From contig CP006667.1 in the NCBI GenBank assembly GCA_000471925.1, positions 3,658,001 through 3,722,000 on the forward strand: a stretch of 64,000 nucleotides of DNA, in the 5' to 3' direction. How positions within the stretch are numbered: position 1 is the first letter of the stretch; every line of letters starts with the position of its first letter. Positions 34,597 to 42,909 of the stretch are shown in pieces. The notes below the pieces were generated by a model, which was not told the origin of the DNA, searched no databases, and saw nothing but the letters and a program-made list of their open reading frames with translations. A program made the translations under genes and the position numbers. The DNA is from Ralstonia pickettii DTP0602 (GTDB taxonomy: Bacteria > Pseudomonadota > Gammaproteobacteria > Burkholderiales > Burkholderiaceae).

Positions 34597-36888
34597 TTAG
34601 GCGGCCATGGGCACGTAAAGGTGCTTCTTCACCAGCTCAAGGTCGGCCTTAAGCAGCGCCGGGCCGCCGTAGCGCTGGGTCAGCGTGGCGAAGCTGCCGA
34701 ACTGTTCGGCAAACTGCGGTGCGCTATAGGTGCGAGCCTGCTCGAGGTCGTCGATGCCAAATAGGCGGTAGTGGTCGAGCGCGGTTTGCCACAGGTGGGT
34801 CTTGAAGCGCTGGCTCTCGGCCAGCGCGGCTTCGCCCAAGTGGTCGAGCAGCCAGATCTGGTCTTCGTCCCACAGGCGGTTGGCACGGTCGGCGCGGTTG
34901 GGTACACGTGGCAGCTGGAAGCCGATCTTGGCCAGGATGTCCACGTCGTCGGCATCGGGCAGGTCGAGGTAATGCCGGAAGGCTGAGGGATAAATGTCAC
35001 GATCGTGCAGGGCCTCACGCAATTCTTGGCGGCTTCCTTTGTCGATCCAGATGCGCAGCAGCTCATCCATTCCCTTGTGGCTGACATCCAGGATGAACTC
35101 GCGCGACTGCTCGGTGTACTCGTCAAACGGCACCTTGCGGCCATCGGCCAGACAGACATAGCGGTTCTCGGTGGAGATGACCACCGAAACGCCTTCCCCT
35201 ATGGGTTTGGGCGTAGTGTCCTCGCCCTTCTTCTTGGGCTTGCTGCCGGCGGCCGTGGCCTTTTGCCGGTTGGCGGGATGGCCGTCGAATTCGGCATCTT
35301 CCAACTGGCTGGCGCCGGAGTAATCGAAGATGGTGAAGTACCGCTTGTTGATGTCCTCGCACAAGCGGGTGCCACGCCCCTTCATCTGCTTGTAAAGGAT
35401 GGCACTGCGCAGCGGGCGCACGAACACCACGTTCTTAACGTCGGGCGCGTCAAAGCCCGTGGTGAGCAGATCGACCGTGACGGCCACGCGCGGGTTACTG
35501 GGGCCGACAACGGCAAAGTTGCGCTCTAGCTGATGGCTATTGCGCTCCGCCCGTGTGATGCGGGCAGCGTAGTCGTTGCTACCGGACAGTCGGCGCAGTT
35601 CTTGCGCCATGAAGGCGGCATGGGTGTCGTCCACGCAGAACACGATGGTTTTTTCATCGCGCAGCTCGTACTTGCCCAGCACCTCCCACAGGTCTTCGGC
35701 GATGGCTTTGGTTCGATCCGGCATGCGGATGTCGCGCTCGAAATTGGCGGTGGTGTAGCGCTTGCCGTCCAGGCCAGTGTAGCCGTCTTCATCGACGTTG
35801 GTGATGCGCTCTTCTAGCAGGTAGGGCACGAGGAAGCCATCCTCGATGGCCTGCTTGAGGCTATAGGTGAAAACCGGATCGCCAAAGTAATGCTGGGTGT
35901 CGCGGCGCTTTTCGTCGTCTGTTAGCGCCCGCTCGCCTTCTTCCAGCTCCCGTGGTGTGGCGGTAAGGCCCAGCTGCAGGGCAGCGCCAAAGTGTTCAAG
36001 CACGCCAAACCAGTCGCCAAATCCTGAGCGATGACACTCGTCCACGACCACCAGATCAAAGAAGTCCGGGTCGTAGTGCTCATAGACCTTCTTTCCATCC
36101 AGTTCCTCGTCAAGGCTCTGGTAATTGGCAAAGAACATCTTGCCCACCAGATGCTGCCCTTTGGCGACGGTATCCTTGTCGATCTGAACACGCTCGGAAG
36201 CCGAATAGGCACTGAACGCCCGATAAGCCTGGTCCTTGAGGCTATTGCGGTCAGTCAAGAACAGCACGTGTTCGCGCTTAAGCGCCTTGCCATTCAATAG
36301 CTTCCACACCAACTGGAAGACGGTGAAGGTCTTGCCCGTGCCGGTGGCCATGAGCAGCAACACACGGTCATTGCCCTGGGCAAACTGCCACAGTGCCTTG
36401 TTAATGGCCACGTCCTGATAGGGGCGCACGCCTTTGCGCGAGACCTGATCCATGTAATAGCCGGCGGCGAACGCCCCCTCCCAGCGGGACCAGTCGACCG
36501 ACACGCCCATACGGGCGACCAACTCGTCAGGCGACGGCGGCGCGCTCAGCGGCTCGAAATCGCCGGTGTCGTTATCCGTCAGGATCCAGTCGTTGCCGTT
36601 CGAGGCAATTGAGAAACGCAGGGAGAGGCGGCGTGCATAGCGCGATGCCTGCTGCATGCCATCGGCAGCACTTTCACCCTCGGATTTAACCTCCAGAATG
36701 GCAAGTGGCACTCCTTTGTAGCGCAGTAAGTAATCCGCGATGATCGACTGCGTTTCGTCGTACATCGCCTCACCAGTGAGGTTGACCCGTCCAGGCCCGA
36801 TGCGAAGTTGGTCCTGCCACGACCAACCGAGCGCCGACAGGCGGGGCTCAATTAGCTCTTTGCAGGTCAGTCGTTCGTTGCGTGCCAT
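34597..36888 (-). CDS. hsdR: type I restriction endonuclease, motor subunit
   Basis: The 763-residue protein has an N-terminal PD-(D/E)xK nuclease (DETQSIIADYLL near 44, LAILEVKSEG near 63), a P-loop MATGTGKTF near residue 180, DECHRSGFGDWF near 284 and helicase motif VI QMKGRGTRLCED near 496. A Lys-rich linker KPKKKGEDTTPKP precedes the C-terminal domain. It is of the shorter EcoEI-type length. It cuts unmodified DNA after translocation. As first gene after the sigma54 promoter it would be the most directly controlled. Confidence 0.93.
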   Translation of the reverse strand: MARNERLTCKELIEPRLSALGWSWQDQLRIGPGRVNLTGEAMYDETQSIIADYLLRYKGVPLAILEVKSEGESAADGMQQASRYARRLSLRFSIASNGNDWILTDNDTGDFEPLSAPPSPDELVARMGVSVDWSRWEGAFAAGYYMDQVSRKGVRPYQDVAINKALWQFAQGNDRVLLLMATGTGKTFTVFQLVWKLLNGKALKREHVLFLTDRNSLKDQAYRAFSAYSASERVQIDKDTVAKGQHLVGKMFFANYQSLDEELDGKKVYEHYDPDFFDLVVVDECHRSGFGDWFGVLEHFGAALQLGLTATPRELEEGERALTDDEKRRDTQHYFGDPVFTYSLKQAIEDGFLVPYLLEERITNVDEDGYTGLDGKRYTTANFERDIRMPDRTKAIAEDLWEVLGKYELRDEKTIVFCVDDTHAAFMAQELRRLSGSNDYAARITRAERNSHQLERNFAVVGPSNPRVAVTVDLLTTGFDAPDVKNVVFVRPLRSAILYKQMKGRGTRLCEDINKRYFTIFDYSGASQLEDAEFDGHPANRQKATAAGSKPKKKGEDTTPKPIGEGVSVVISTENRYVCLADGRKVPFDEYTEQSREFILDVSHKGMDELLRIWIDKGSRQELREALHDRDIYPSAFRHYLDLPDADDVDILAKIGFQLPRVPNRADRANRLWDEDQIWLLDHLGEAALAESQRFKTHLWQTALDHYRLFGIDDLEQARTYSAPQFAEQFGSFATLTQRYGGPALLKADLELVKKHLYVPMAA

Positions 36889-36958
36889 TGGATGTGCCTT
36901 GTTGTTAAGTTCTCTATGTCGGCCTGGGCCATAAGAAAAGTTGCGATTGGGCTCTTAT

Positions 36959-36976
36959 AAGCAGGAGGCGTGCCAA
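36959..36976 (-). promoter_or_regulatory. sigma54 (-24/-12) promoter for the hsdRMS-fusion-ATPase operon
   Basis: The minus strand reads TTGGCACGCCTCCTGCTT. GG and GC are exactly ten bases apart, the -24 element TTGGCACG is a full match and the -12 element CTGCT matches 4 of 5 positions of TTGCW. It begins one base after the stop codon of the sigma54 activator and about 75 bases before hsdR; transcription would start near 36950. Confidence 0.85.
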
Positions 36977-38473
36977 CTAGCCAACCCCATATTTTTGCAG
37001 CCAATTGCTCAGAGTTTGGTAGCTGCCCAGGCCAAGCAGGCGGGCTGCCTCGGACTTGTTGCCATGGGTCTGCGCCATCGCGCGCTCAAGGTAGTGGCGT
37101 GCCACGTCTCCGATGATTTCTGGCAGAGAAATGGCTTGGTCTAGAGGGCGCCCAAGAACAGACTCAATCTCGGGAACGACGGTCACCGCCAATGACTCTG
37201 CGACGTCTTGAGTCGTGATCCGGTCGCCAGTCGCCCAGATACTGGCGCGGAGCAAGGTATTGTGAAGCTCTCGCACATTGCCGGGCCAAGGATGCTGAAT
37301 CAGAAGATTTTTTGCACCGACATCAAGTTTTTTATGCCTAAAGCCTGGTTGAGTTGATGCCTCCGCATTGATGTTGGCCAGCATCGAGTCAATCAACAGA
37401 CCCAGGTCGCCTTCTCGCTGCCGAAGCGGTGGCAGCAGCAAAACGCCCACGGCCAGGCGGTGGAACAGGTCTTCACGGAAGCGGCCCGCCCGAATCTCCT
37501 CCGGCAGGACGCGGTTGGTTGCGGCGATGACCCTTATGTCGATCGGCTTGGCTCGGGTAGCGCCGACACGTGTGACTTCTCGCTCCTGCAAGACCCGAAG
37601 CAAACGGACTTGGGAGGCTAGGGGCAACTCCCCGATTTCATCTAGAAACAGGGTGCCGCCGTCAGTGGATTCAAAGTAGCCAGCTCGCGCGACCGTTGCG
37701 CCAGTAAACGCCCCTTTTTCATGACCGAAGAGCTCTGCATCGACCAGTTCTTGGGGTATGGCACCGCAGTTGACCGCAATGAACGGCTTGCCACTTCGGA
37801 CACTGGCTTGGTGGATCGCGCGGGCAAAAAGCTCCTTTCCGGTCCCGGACTCACCCTGGATCAGCACCGGCACATCTCGCAGAGCCAACCGGTGGGCCAT
37901 GGCAACGGTGCGCCTCATTGCCGCACAACGATGAATGATCGCGGTAAAGGCCGGCGACTCTGGCGGTAGGCCCTGCATCAGCCGTGTTAGCGCTTCGTCG
38001 GCATTTTTGTCAGCACCAGGCGAGAACTCTGCAGACAGCTCAAACGGGATACGGATTTCCTTGACACCCTGCTCGCGCGATGACTCGATCAACCTAGCCG
38101 GGTAACGCGTCTTAGCCAGCAACAACCAGATGGCGGCCATCGCCGGCGTGCCCGGACTGAGATGGAACGTCAGGGGAGCAGAAGGCGAAGCATTCCGAAT
38201 TTCTTCGATCACGGCGATGGCCGCCTTGAATATCTCCTCAAAACTGGTAGGGCTGGTGAGCTTGACCTGGTGCGCGGTAGCGACCACATTGGACTGCTCG
38301 CCTAGCCAGCGCACATACGCTCGAGTTGCAGGCGCGGCGTGATCGGACAACAGATGAACTGCCTCAAAGGCGAATGCCTTGACTGCTCCGAGGATGGGCC
38401 CTCGCTCTCCGGAGCCAGGCGACTCGGATGCGCGCAGGTCTGTATTGCCCAGCCAGGCCAGCAGAATCGACAT
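36977..38473 (-). CDS. CARF-like/sigma54 activator (RtcR architecture)
   Basis: The 498-residue protein has three parts. Residues 1-150 begin SILLAWLGNTDLRA and include LTFHLSPGTPAMAAIWLLLA (101-120), the nucleotide-pocket pattern of CARF-like domains as in RtcR. Residues 175-410 are the sigma54-activating AAA+ domain: GESGTGKE at 207-214, the sigma54-contact loop GAFTGA at 254-259, and DEIGELPL. Residues 455-498 are a Fis-type helix-turn-helix (NKSEAARLLGLGSYQTLSNWL). It is adjacent to restriction genes and a sigma54 promoter, not to rtcAB, so RNA repair is unlikely to be its target. No ribosome site is clear before the ATG. Confidence 0.88.
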   Translation of the reverse strand: MSILLAWLGNTDLRASESPGSGERGPILGAVKAFAFEAVHLLSDHAAPATRAYVRWLGEQSNVVATAHQVKLTSPTSFEEIFKAAIAVIEEIRNASPSAPLTFHLSPGTPAMAAIWLLLAKTRYPARLIESSREQGVKEIRIPFELSAEFSPGADKNADEALTRLMQGLPPESPAFTAIIHRCAAMRRTVAMAHRLALRDVPVLIQGESGTGKELFARAIHQASVRSGKPFIAVNCGAIPQELVDAELFGHEKGAFTGATVARAGYFESTDGGTLFLDEIGELPLASQVRLLRVLQEREVTRVGATRAKPIDIRVIAATNRVLPEEIRAGRFREDLFHRLAVGVLLLPPLRQREGDLGLLIDSMLANINAEASTQPGFRHKKLDVGAKNLLIQHPWPGNVRELHNTLLRASIWATGDRITTQDVAESLAVTVVPEIESVLGRPLDQAISLPEIIGDVARHYLERAMAQTHGNKSEAARLLGLGSYQTLSNWLQKYGVG

Positions 38474-39126
38474 TAACTAGAACTTTTCGTGCAGAAAGAT
38501 AAGAAAGATTGTACTTTACCCGAGTATGGCTTCGTGATCGATCAGCGCCTGAAAACGCATGCTCACCGCCCAGCTCTCTGCACTGAGGTCGTCGACGAGT
38601 GGAACATGCTCCATACCTGATCGGGTCGGTTTCCCTACAGCGCCGCATCAAGACACGATTCGGCCGCGATCTTTGGTGACCATGCGAGCCCAACGACGAC
38701 GTAAATGCGTGAACCCGTCGGCCTCTGACTGGATAGTCGCCCCATTCGTCGTCCAGCCCGCCCAATTTCACATGTGCGAGGGTACCGATCCGTCGAATGC
38801 TTAACATGCACCTGATGTGGCTGGGGACAGCCACGCAGGCTGCTGCTGTTGATCGGCTTGCCGATTTGGCCGAGGCTGTCCCCGCCAAAGACTCGATAGA
38901 CAGAATCAATAAATAGTCAACCCATCGCGCAGTCTCATAAGCGGAACAACAGCGAGCTTGAGTCACGGGTAGCTAATTGTGATTTATGTAGCGCTTTTTG
39001 TCTTGACCCAGTCGAGGGGTTTCGCGAATAGGTGGCTGCAGCGATACGAATCTGGGGGTACATTTGGGGGTACATGACACAAGAAGGATCTACAACACGC
39101 CGTACGTCTTAGCTTTTCCGGCTGTG
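38474..39126. other. right end of island without a supported gene
   Basis: About 650 bases hold only short unconvincing frames. An inverted repeat GGGGACAGCC (38823-38832) / GGCTGTCCCC (38874-38883) could form a hairpin or be the end of a lost insertion. The promoter of the activator gene should lie just right of 38473, where the minus strand has TACAAT in an AT-rich patch near 38508. Two arm-type repeats are at the right edge. Confidence 0.4.
39053..39075. repeat. right arm-type integrase repeats
   Basis: Two direct copies of TGGGGGTACAT (39053-39063 and 39065-39075), 12 bases apart, match the repeats inside the left end of the island at 18272-18304 and the inverted copy at 18332-18342. Confidence 0.65.
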
Positions 39127-39148
39127 TTCGAGTCCGACCCCGGCACCA
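39127..39148 (+). repeat. attR: copy of the tRNA-Leu 3' end
   Basis: TTCGAGTCCGACCCC plus GGCACCA; the tRNA copy has GGGCACCA. A 13-base A run follows directly at about 39151, and the chromosomal remnant of vapC after it. Confidence 0.85.
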
Positions 39149-39241
39149 TCAAAAAAAAAAAAATCCTTTGCTTTGCATAATGCGCAATCGGCCTTGACCG
39201 AGACGCGTTCGTTGGCGAGGCGCAGCTAGCCAGAGCTCCCG

Positions 39242-39470
39242 TTATCTGAGCAGTCTCATCCCGGCGACGTTCGCTGCCTTGGCATCAAACGTCGCCGTGT
39301 ATTCGCACTGCGCTTCGTGGCACGTCTTCTCGATCAGGCAGTCCGCAAAATCGGCCGACGAACCAGCGTACAGCCGCAACGCCTTCCAGACTGTTTCCGC
39401 CGCCTCGATTACCAGTTCCTTCGTTCGCAGCAGCGTCTCGATGACCTGTGCGATTTCACAACACTTTCGG
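39242..39470 (-). pseudogene. vapC-like PIN-domain toxin remnant
   Basis: The minus frame ends SSADFADCLIEKT, then CEYTATFDAKAANVAGMRLLR and a TAA at 39242-39244. This matches the C-terminus of VapC toxins (DFAD.LI...A...C..T.TFD..A....GM.LL), including two PIN-domain acidic residues. No start codon exists in frame; a TAG blocks it upstream near 39510 and no vapB is present. The gene is truncated, probably by island integration or later deletion. Confidence 0.6.
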
Positions 39471-39620
39471 TGAGTTGAATCAGCAGCCCGATGTCCGGGC
39501 CTACAAATGCTTTGAGGGCCACTATTCGGAAGCCCGATGTCGGACGGCGTCCACTAGCGCACCCTCCTCCCGCTTCCTATCCTATGGCATTGCCCATTCC
39601 ATTCTCCCCCGGAGCGAACC

Positions 39621-40364
39621 ATGAAGCGACTCACCCTCTCCGCCCTAGCCTGCGCCACCCTGCTTGCCGGCTGCGCCGGTGCCAACGTGGAAAACCTCAC
39701 CCAGGCCGGCGGCAGCCTCTTCACCGCCGCTACCTTGTCGGACGCCAACGTCAAGACGCTGTCCGACCAGTCATGCGCGGAGATGGATAAGAAGAACACC
39801 CTCGCGCCTGCGGACAGCACCTACACCAAGCGCCTGGCCACGGTGATGAGCGGGCTTGGCAATACCGGCCTGCCGCTCGACGCCAAGGTGTACATGACCA
39901 AGGACATCAATGCCTGGGCGATGGCCAATGGCTGCGTGCGGGTCTACAGCGGGCTGATGGATTTTTTGAGCGACGATGAAGTGCGCGGCGTGGTGGGCCA
40001 TGAGATCGGGCACGTGGCGCTCGGCCATACCAAGGCAGCGATGCAGGTGGCCTATACCGCGGCCGCTGCGCGCGGGTTGCTCGGGTCGACCAGCATCGCT
40101 TCGCTGACTGCGCTATCGTCGTCGCAGATTGGGGACCTGGCCGAAAAGTTCGTCAATGCGCAATTCTCACAGCGCCAGGAAACCGCGGCCGATGACTATT
40201 CGTTCGACCTGCTGACGAAGAACGGCGCCAACCGGCAGGCGCTGGCGACGGCGTTCCGCAAGATGTCGACGCTCGACGGCGGGCAGTCGAGCATGCTCAG
40301 TTCGCACCCGGGCTCGCAGGAGCGTGCCAAGCATATCGAGGACCGCCTGGCCAGGCAGCGCTGA
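39621..40364 (+). CDS. M48-family zinc metalloprotease lipoprotein
   Basis: The 247-residue protein has a lipoprotein signal ending LLAGC (Cys 18) and the zinc motif GHEIGHVALGHT near residue 134, followed by the third ligand region RQETAADDYSFDLL near 192. This is the LoiP/YggG-type M48 protease, active in the periplasm on damaged outer-membrane or envelope proteins. It has its own GGAG-type ribosome site. It is the first intact gene right of the island. Confidence 0.9.
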   Translation: MKRLTLSALACATLLAGCAGANVENLTQAGGSLFTAATLSDANVKTLSDQSCAEMDKKNTLAPADSTYTKRLATVMSGLGNTGLPLDAKVYMTKDINAWAMANGCVRVYSGLMDFLSDDEVRGVVGHEIGHVALGHTKAAMQVAYTAAAARGLLGSTSIASLTALSSSQIGDLAEKFVNAQFSQRQETAADDYSFDLLTKNGANRQALATAFRKMSTLDGGQSSMLSSHPGSQERAKHIEDRLARQR

Positions 40365-40426
40365 GCCGCGCTCTGCCTCTCCACGTCCCACTGCCCATCT
40401 CCTCCATCGGGGATGCCAAATCAGCC

Positions 40427-40624
40427 CTGTGCGCCGATGCGGCAAAAGCCAACAGCAAGCTGAGGCAGCTTACTGTTGGCTCGCACGGACTGGCACGGAT
40501 GGCGCATATCCCGGTGCCGCAAAAAGTGGGCAACCTTACCTTCGGTGGCGTCGCGGGCAATGAATGGTTCATCGCCGCCAGCACCTCGCTCTACCGCCTG
40601 CGGCTTGGCCAGCAAGTCGCCTGA
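40427..40624 (+). pseudogene. SMP-30/gluconolactonase C-terminal remnant
   Basis: The plus frame reads ARMAHIPVPQKVGNLTFGG, then EWFIAASTSLYRLRL and a stop at 40622-40624. VPxKVxNxTFGG and LFIAASTSLYRLRL are the end of the six-bladed SMP-30/gluconolactonase fold. No start or N-terminal part is present, so it is a leftover of a deleted sugar lactonase gene. The remaining 62 bases to the M48 gene show nothing else. Confidence 0.6.
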
Positions 40625-40653
40625 GCTTTGCCGCGGCTGGCAGAGCGCTGTGC

Positions 40654-41469
40654 TCAGCGGGACTCGACGAACTCCAGCACCGTCGCCAGCATGCCGCGCA
40701 ACGCCGGCTGCAGTGCCGAGGCACGCGCCTCGTCATAGGCGAACGGATACACCTCGCTCATATACGCGCACTGCGACAGCTCGAGCTGCACCGCGTGCAC
40801 GCCGTCCTGCGGCTTTCCATACTGGCGCGTAATGTAGCCACCCTTGAAGCGGCCGTTCAGCACCGCGGTATGGCCCGGCACCGCGGCGGCCTGCTCCAGC
40901 AACTGGTTCGCCAGCATGGCATCGCAGCTGTCGCCGTTGGCCGTGCCGAGGTTGAAGTCCGGCAGCCTGCCTTCGAAGAAGCGCGGCAGCACCGAGCGGA
41001 TCGAATGCGCGTCCCACAGCGCGATGGTGCCGTGTTCCGCTTTCAGTCGGGCCAGTTCCGCGGCCAGCGCCTCGTGGTACGGGCGCCAGATCGCGTCGCG
41101 GCGGGCGACGATCTCCGCATCGTCCGGGCCGTTGCAGCCGTCGGCGTACACCGGCGTCTTGTCGAAGGTATCGACCGGGCACAGGCCGGTGGTGTCCTGG
41201 CCGGGATACAGGTTGGCGTTATCGGGCGGCCGGTTCAGGTCGACCACGTAGCGCGAGTGCGTGGCGGCCAGCACCGATGCGCCCAGCTCGCGGGCAAAGT
41301 CGTAGAGACGTTCCAGGTGCCAGTCGGTATCGGGCACGGTGCGAGCTTCGGCGGTCAGCCGTTGCGAGACGGATGCCGGCAGGTGCGTGCCGACATGCGG
41401 CATCGATACCAGCAGCGGGCGCGTGCCACGGTGCAGGGTGAAGGCGGGGGTATCGGTGGAGAAGGACAT
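40654..41469 (-). CDS. hutG: N-formylglutamate deformylase
   Basis: The 271-residue protein has the formylglutamate amidohydrolase pattern: LLVSMPHVGTHLP near residue 20 with a metal histidine, DLNRPPDNANLYPGQ near 77, ALWDAHSIRS near 150 and NGRFKGGYITRQYG near 203. It releases formate and glutamate in the last step of the five-step histidine pathway, matching HutF next to it. It is the last gene of the hut block, 33 bases after hutF. Confidence 0.93.
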   Translation of the reverse strand: MSFSTDTPAFTLHRGTRPLLVSMPHVGTHLPASVSQRLTAEARTVPDTDWHLERLYDFARELGASVLAATHSRYVVDLNRPPDNANLYPGQDTTGLCPVDTFDKTPVYADGCNGPDDAEIVARRDAIWRPYHEALAAELARLKAEHGTIALWDAHSIRSVLPRFFEGRLPDFNLGTANGDSCDAMLANQLLEQAAAVPGHTAVLNGRFKGGYITRQYGKPQDGVHAVQLELSQCAYMSEVYPFAYDEARASALQPALRGMLATVLEFVESR

Positions 41470-41502
41470 GGTCTTTGCGATGCGGTGGGCGAGCGCCCGG
41501 TT

Positions 41503-42909
41503 TCAGTCGGCCATCAGGCTGGCGCGGGCCGCGATGAAGAGCCGGCCCGCGTCCGCCTGCAGCGGATGCGCGCCATGCTGCACGCGGCTACGGCCGGCGG
41601 TGCGGACATCCGCTAGTGTCTCATGACCGTGATTGGCGAACACGTGGTTGGCGAGCGCCTGCGCGCCGTCGAGCCCGGCCAGCGCGGGATGCGCGCCGTC
41701 CAGCACGACGAAATCCGCCTGCTGTCCCATTGCCAGTCCGCTTATGGCGCGGCCGCTGGCGCGTGCGCCGCCGGCCACGGCTTCCAGATACAAACGGTCG
41801 GCCACCTGCGCATGTGTGTCGGAGGCCAGCACGTTGCGCCGCTGCAGACCTAACCGCTGGCCGTACTCGAACAGGCGCAGTTCCTCGGCCACGCTGACAC
41901 TGGCGTGGCTGTCCGAGCCGATACCCCATGCGCCGTGCTGCGCGAGGTAAGGCGCGGCTTCGAACACGCCGTCGCCAAGGTTGGCCTCAGTGGTCGGGCA
42001 GATGCCGGCCACCGCGCCGCTGTGCGCGAGGCGCCGTCGTTCGTCCCAATCCATATGGGTGGCATGCACCAGGCACCAGCGCGCATCGACTTCAACATGG
42101 TCGAACAACCAGGTGACCGGGCGCGTGCCGGACCAGGCGATGCAATCGTCGACTTCGCGCTGCTGTTCGGCGATATGGATATGGATGGGCGCCTGCGGGT
42201 CGATGGCCTTCAGGCCCGCCAGCGCGTGCGCCAGGCTGCCTTCCGGCACCGCACGCAACGAATGCGGTGCCAGCCCGAGCCGTGCGCCGGACTGCGCGCA
42301 TACGGGCGCGAGCCGTTCCAGCAGGCGCAGCATCGCGTCGGTGTCGTGCAGGAAACGGCGCTGCTCCGCCAGCGGCGGCTTGCCGCCAAAGCCGGCGGTC
42401 TGGTACAGCACCGGCAGCAGCGTCATGCCGATGTCGGTGCGCTGCGCCGCGCGCAGCAGGCGCAGCGACATCTCGGAGGCGTCGGCATAGGGCTTGCCGT
42501 CGGCATCGTGATGCACGTAGTGGAACTCGCACACGCTGGTGTAGCCGGCGCGCAGCATCTCGATATAGAGCTGCGTGGCGATCGCCTCCAGCGTATCTGG
42601 CGACAGACGTTGCGCAAAGCGGTACATCAGCGTGCGCCAGCTCCAGAACGAGTCGGCGCCGGCCGGGTCGTCGCCCTGCGGACGGCTGCGGTACTCAGTG
42701 AGGCCGGCAAAGCCGCGCTGGAAGGCGTGTGAATGCAGGTTGGGCATGCCGGGCAGCACCGGGCCGACCGCGCGCGGCAAGCCGGCCGCAGGCGTGGCGT
42801 CGGGCTGCACGGTGGTCAAGCGGCCCTGTTCGTCCCATGCGAGTAGCACATCGCGCGCCCAGCCGGACGGCAGCAGTGCATAAGGTGCGAGAAGTTGCGT
42901 AGCGCTCAT
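41503..42909 (-). CDS. hutF: formimidoylglutamate deiminase
   Basis: The 468-residue amidohydrolase has [17 protein letters not shown] near residue 53 (metal HxH), [15 protein letters not shown] near 207 and [17 protein letters not shown] near 320. It converts formiminoglutamate to formylglutamate and ammonia, so this organism uses the deiminase route and not direct HutG formiminoglutamase. Its ATG overlaps the hutI stop. Confidence 0.93.
   Translation of the reverse strand: MSATQLLAPYALLPSGWARDVLLAWDEQGRLTTVQPDATPAAGLPRAVGPVLPGMPNLHSHAFQRGFAGLTEYRSRPQGDDPAGADSFWSWRTLMYRFAQRLSPDTLEAIATQLYIEMLRAGYTSVCEFHYVHHDADGKPYADASEMSLRLLRAAQRTDIGMTLLPVLYQTAGFGGKPPLAEQRRFLHDTDAMLRLLERLAPVCAQSGARLGLAPHSLRAVPEGSLAHALAGLKAIDPQAPIHIHIAEQQREVDDCIAWSGTRPVTWLFDHVEVDARWCLVHATHMDWDERRRLAHSGAVAGICPTTEANLGDGVFEAAPYLAQHGAWGIGSDSHASVSVAEELRLFEYGQRLGLQRRNVLASDTHAQVADRLYLEAVAGGARASGRAISGLAMGQQADFVVLDGAHPALAGLDGAQALANHVFANHGHETLADVRTAGRSRVQHGAHPLQADAGRLFIAARASLMAD

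Larger units (their letters stand above)
18146..39148. mobile_element. genomic island integrated at tRNA-Leu(CAA)
   Basis: A P4-type integrase gene follows tRNA-Leu directly. The tRNA 3' end (18146-18168) recurs at 39127-39148 with one G missing, giving direct repeats about 21 kb apart. Between them are excisionase-like, primase-helicase and restriction genes, several truncated genes and patches of AT-rich sequence, unlike the flanks. No conjugation, capsid or terminase genes are visible, so this is an integrative element that would need help to transfer, or a decayed one. Confidence 0.88.

Noticed and set aside
36977..38473. Naming the activator rtcR
   Set aside because: Domain order matches RtcR, but rtcA and rtcB are absent and the only sigma54 promoter precedes hsdR, so the symbol would imply a wrong target.
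38364..38966. 200-codon minus-strand frame at the island's right end
   Set aside because: It overlaps the activator gene's N-terminus in another frame, has no family pattern and contains a strong hairpin; treated as non-coding or decayed.
39151..39165. A-run after attR as a possible transposon poly-A tail or terminator tract
   Set aside because: No hairpin precedes it and no element end is visible; probably a simple homopolymer.
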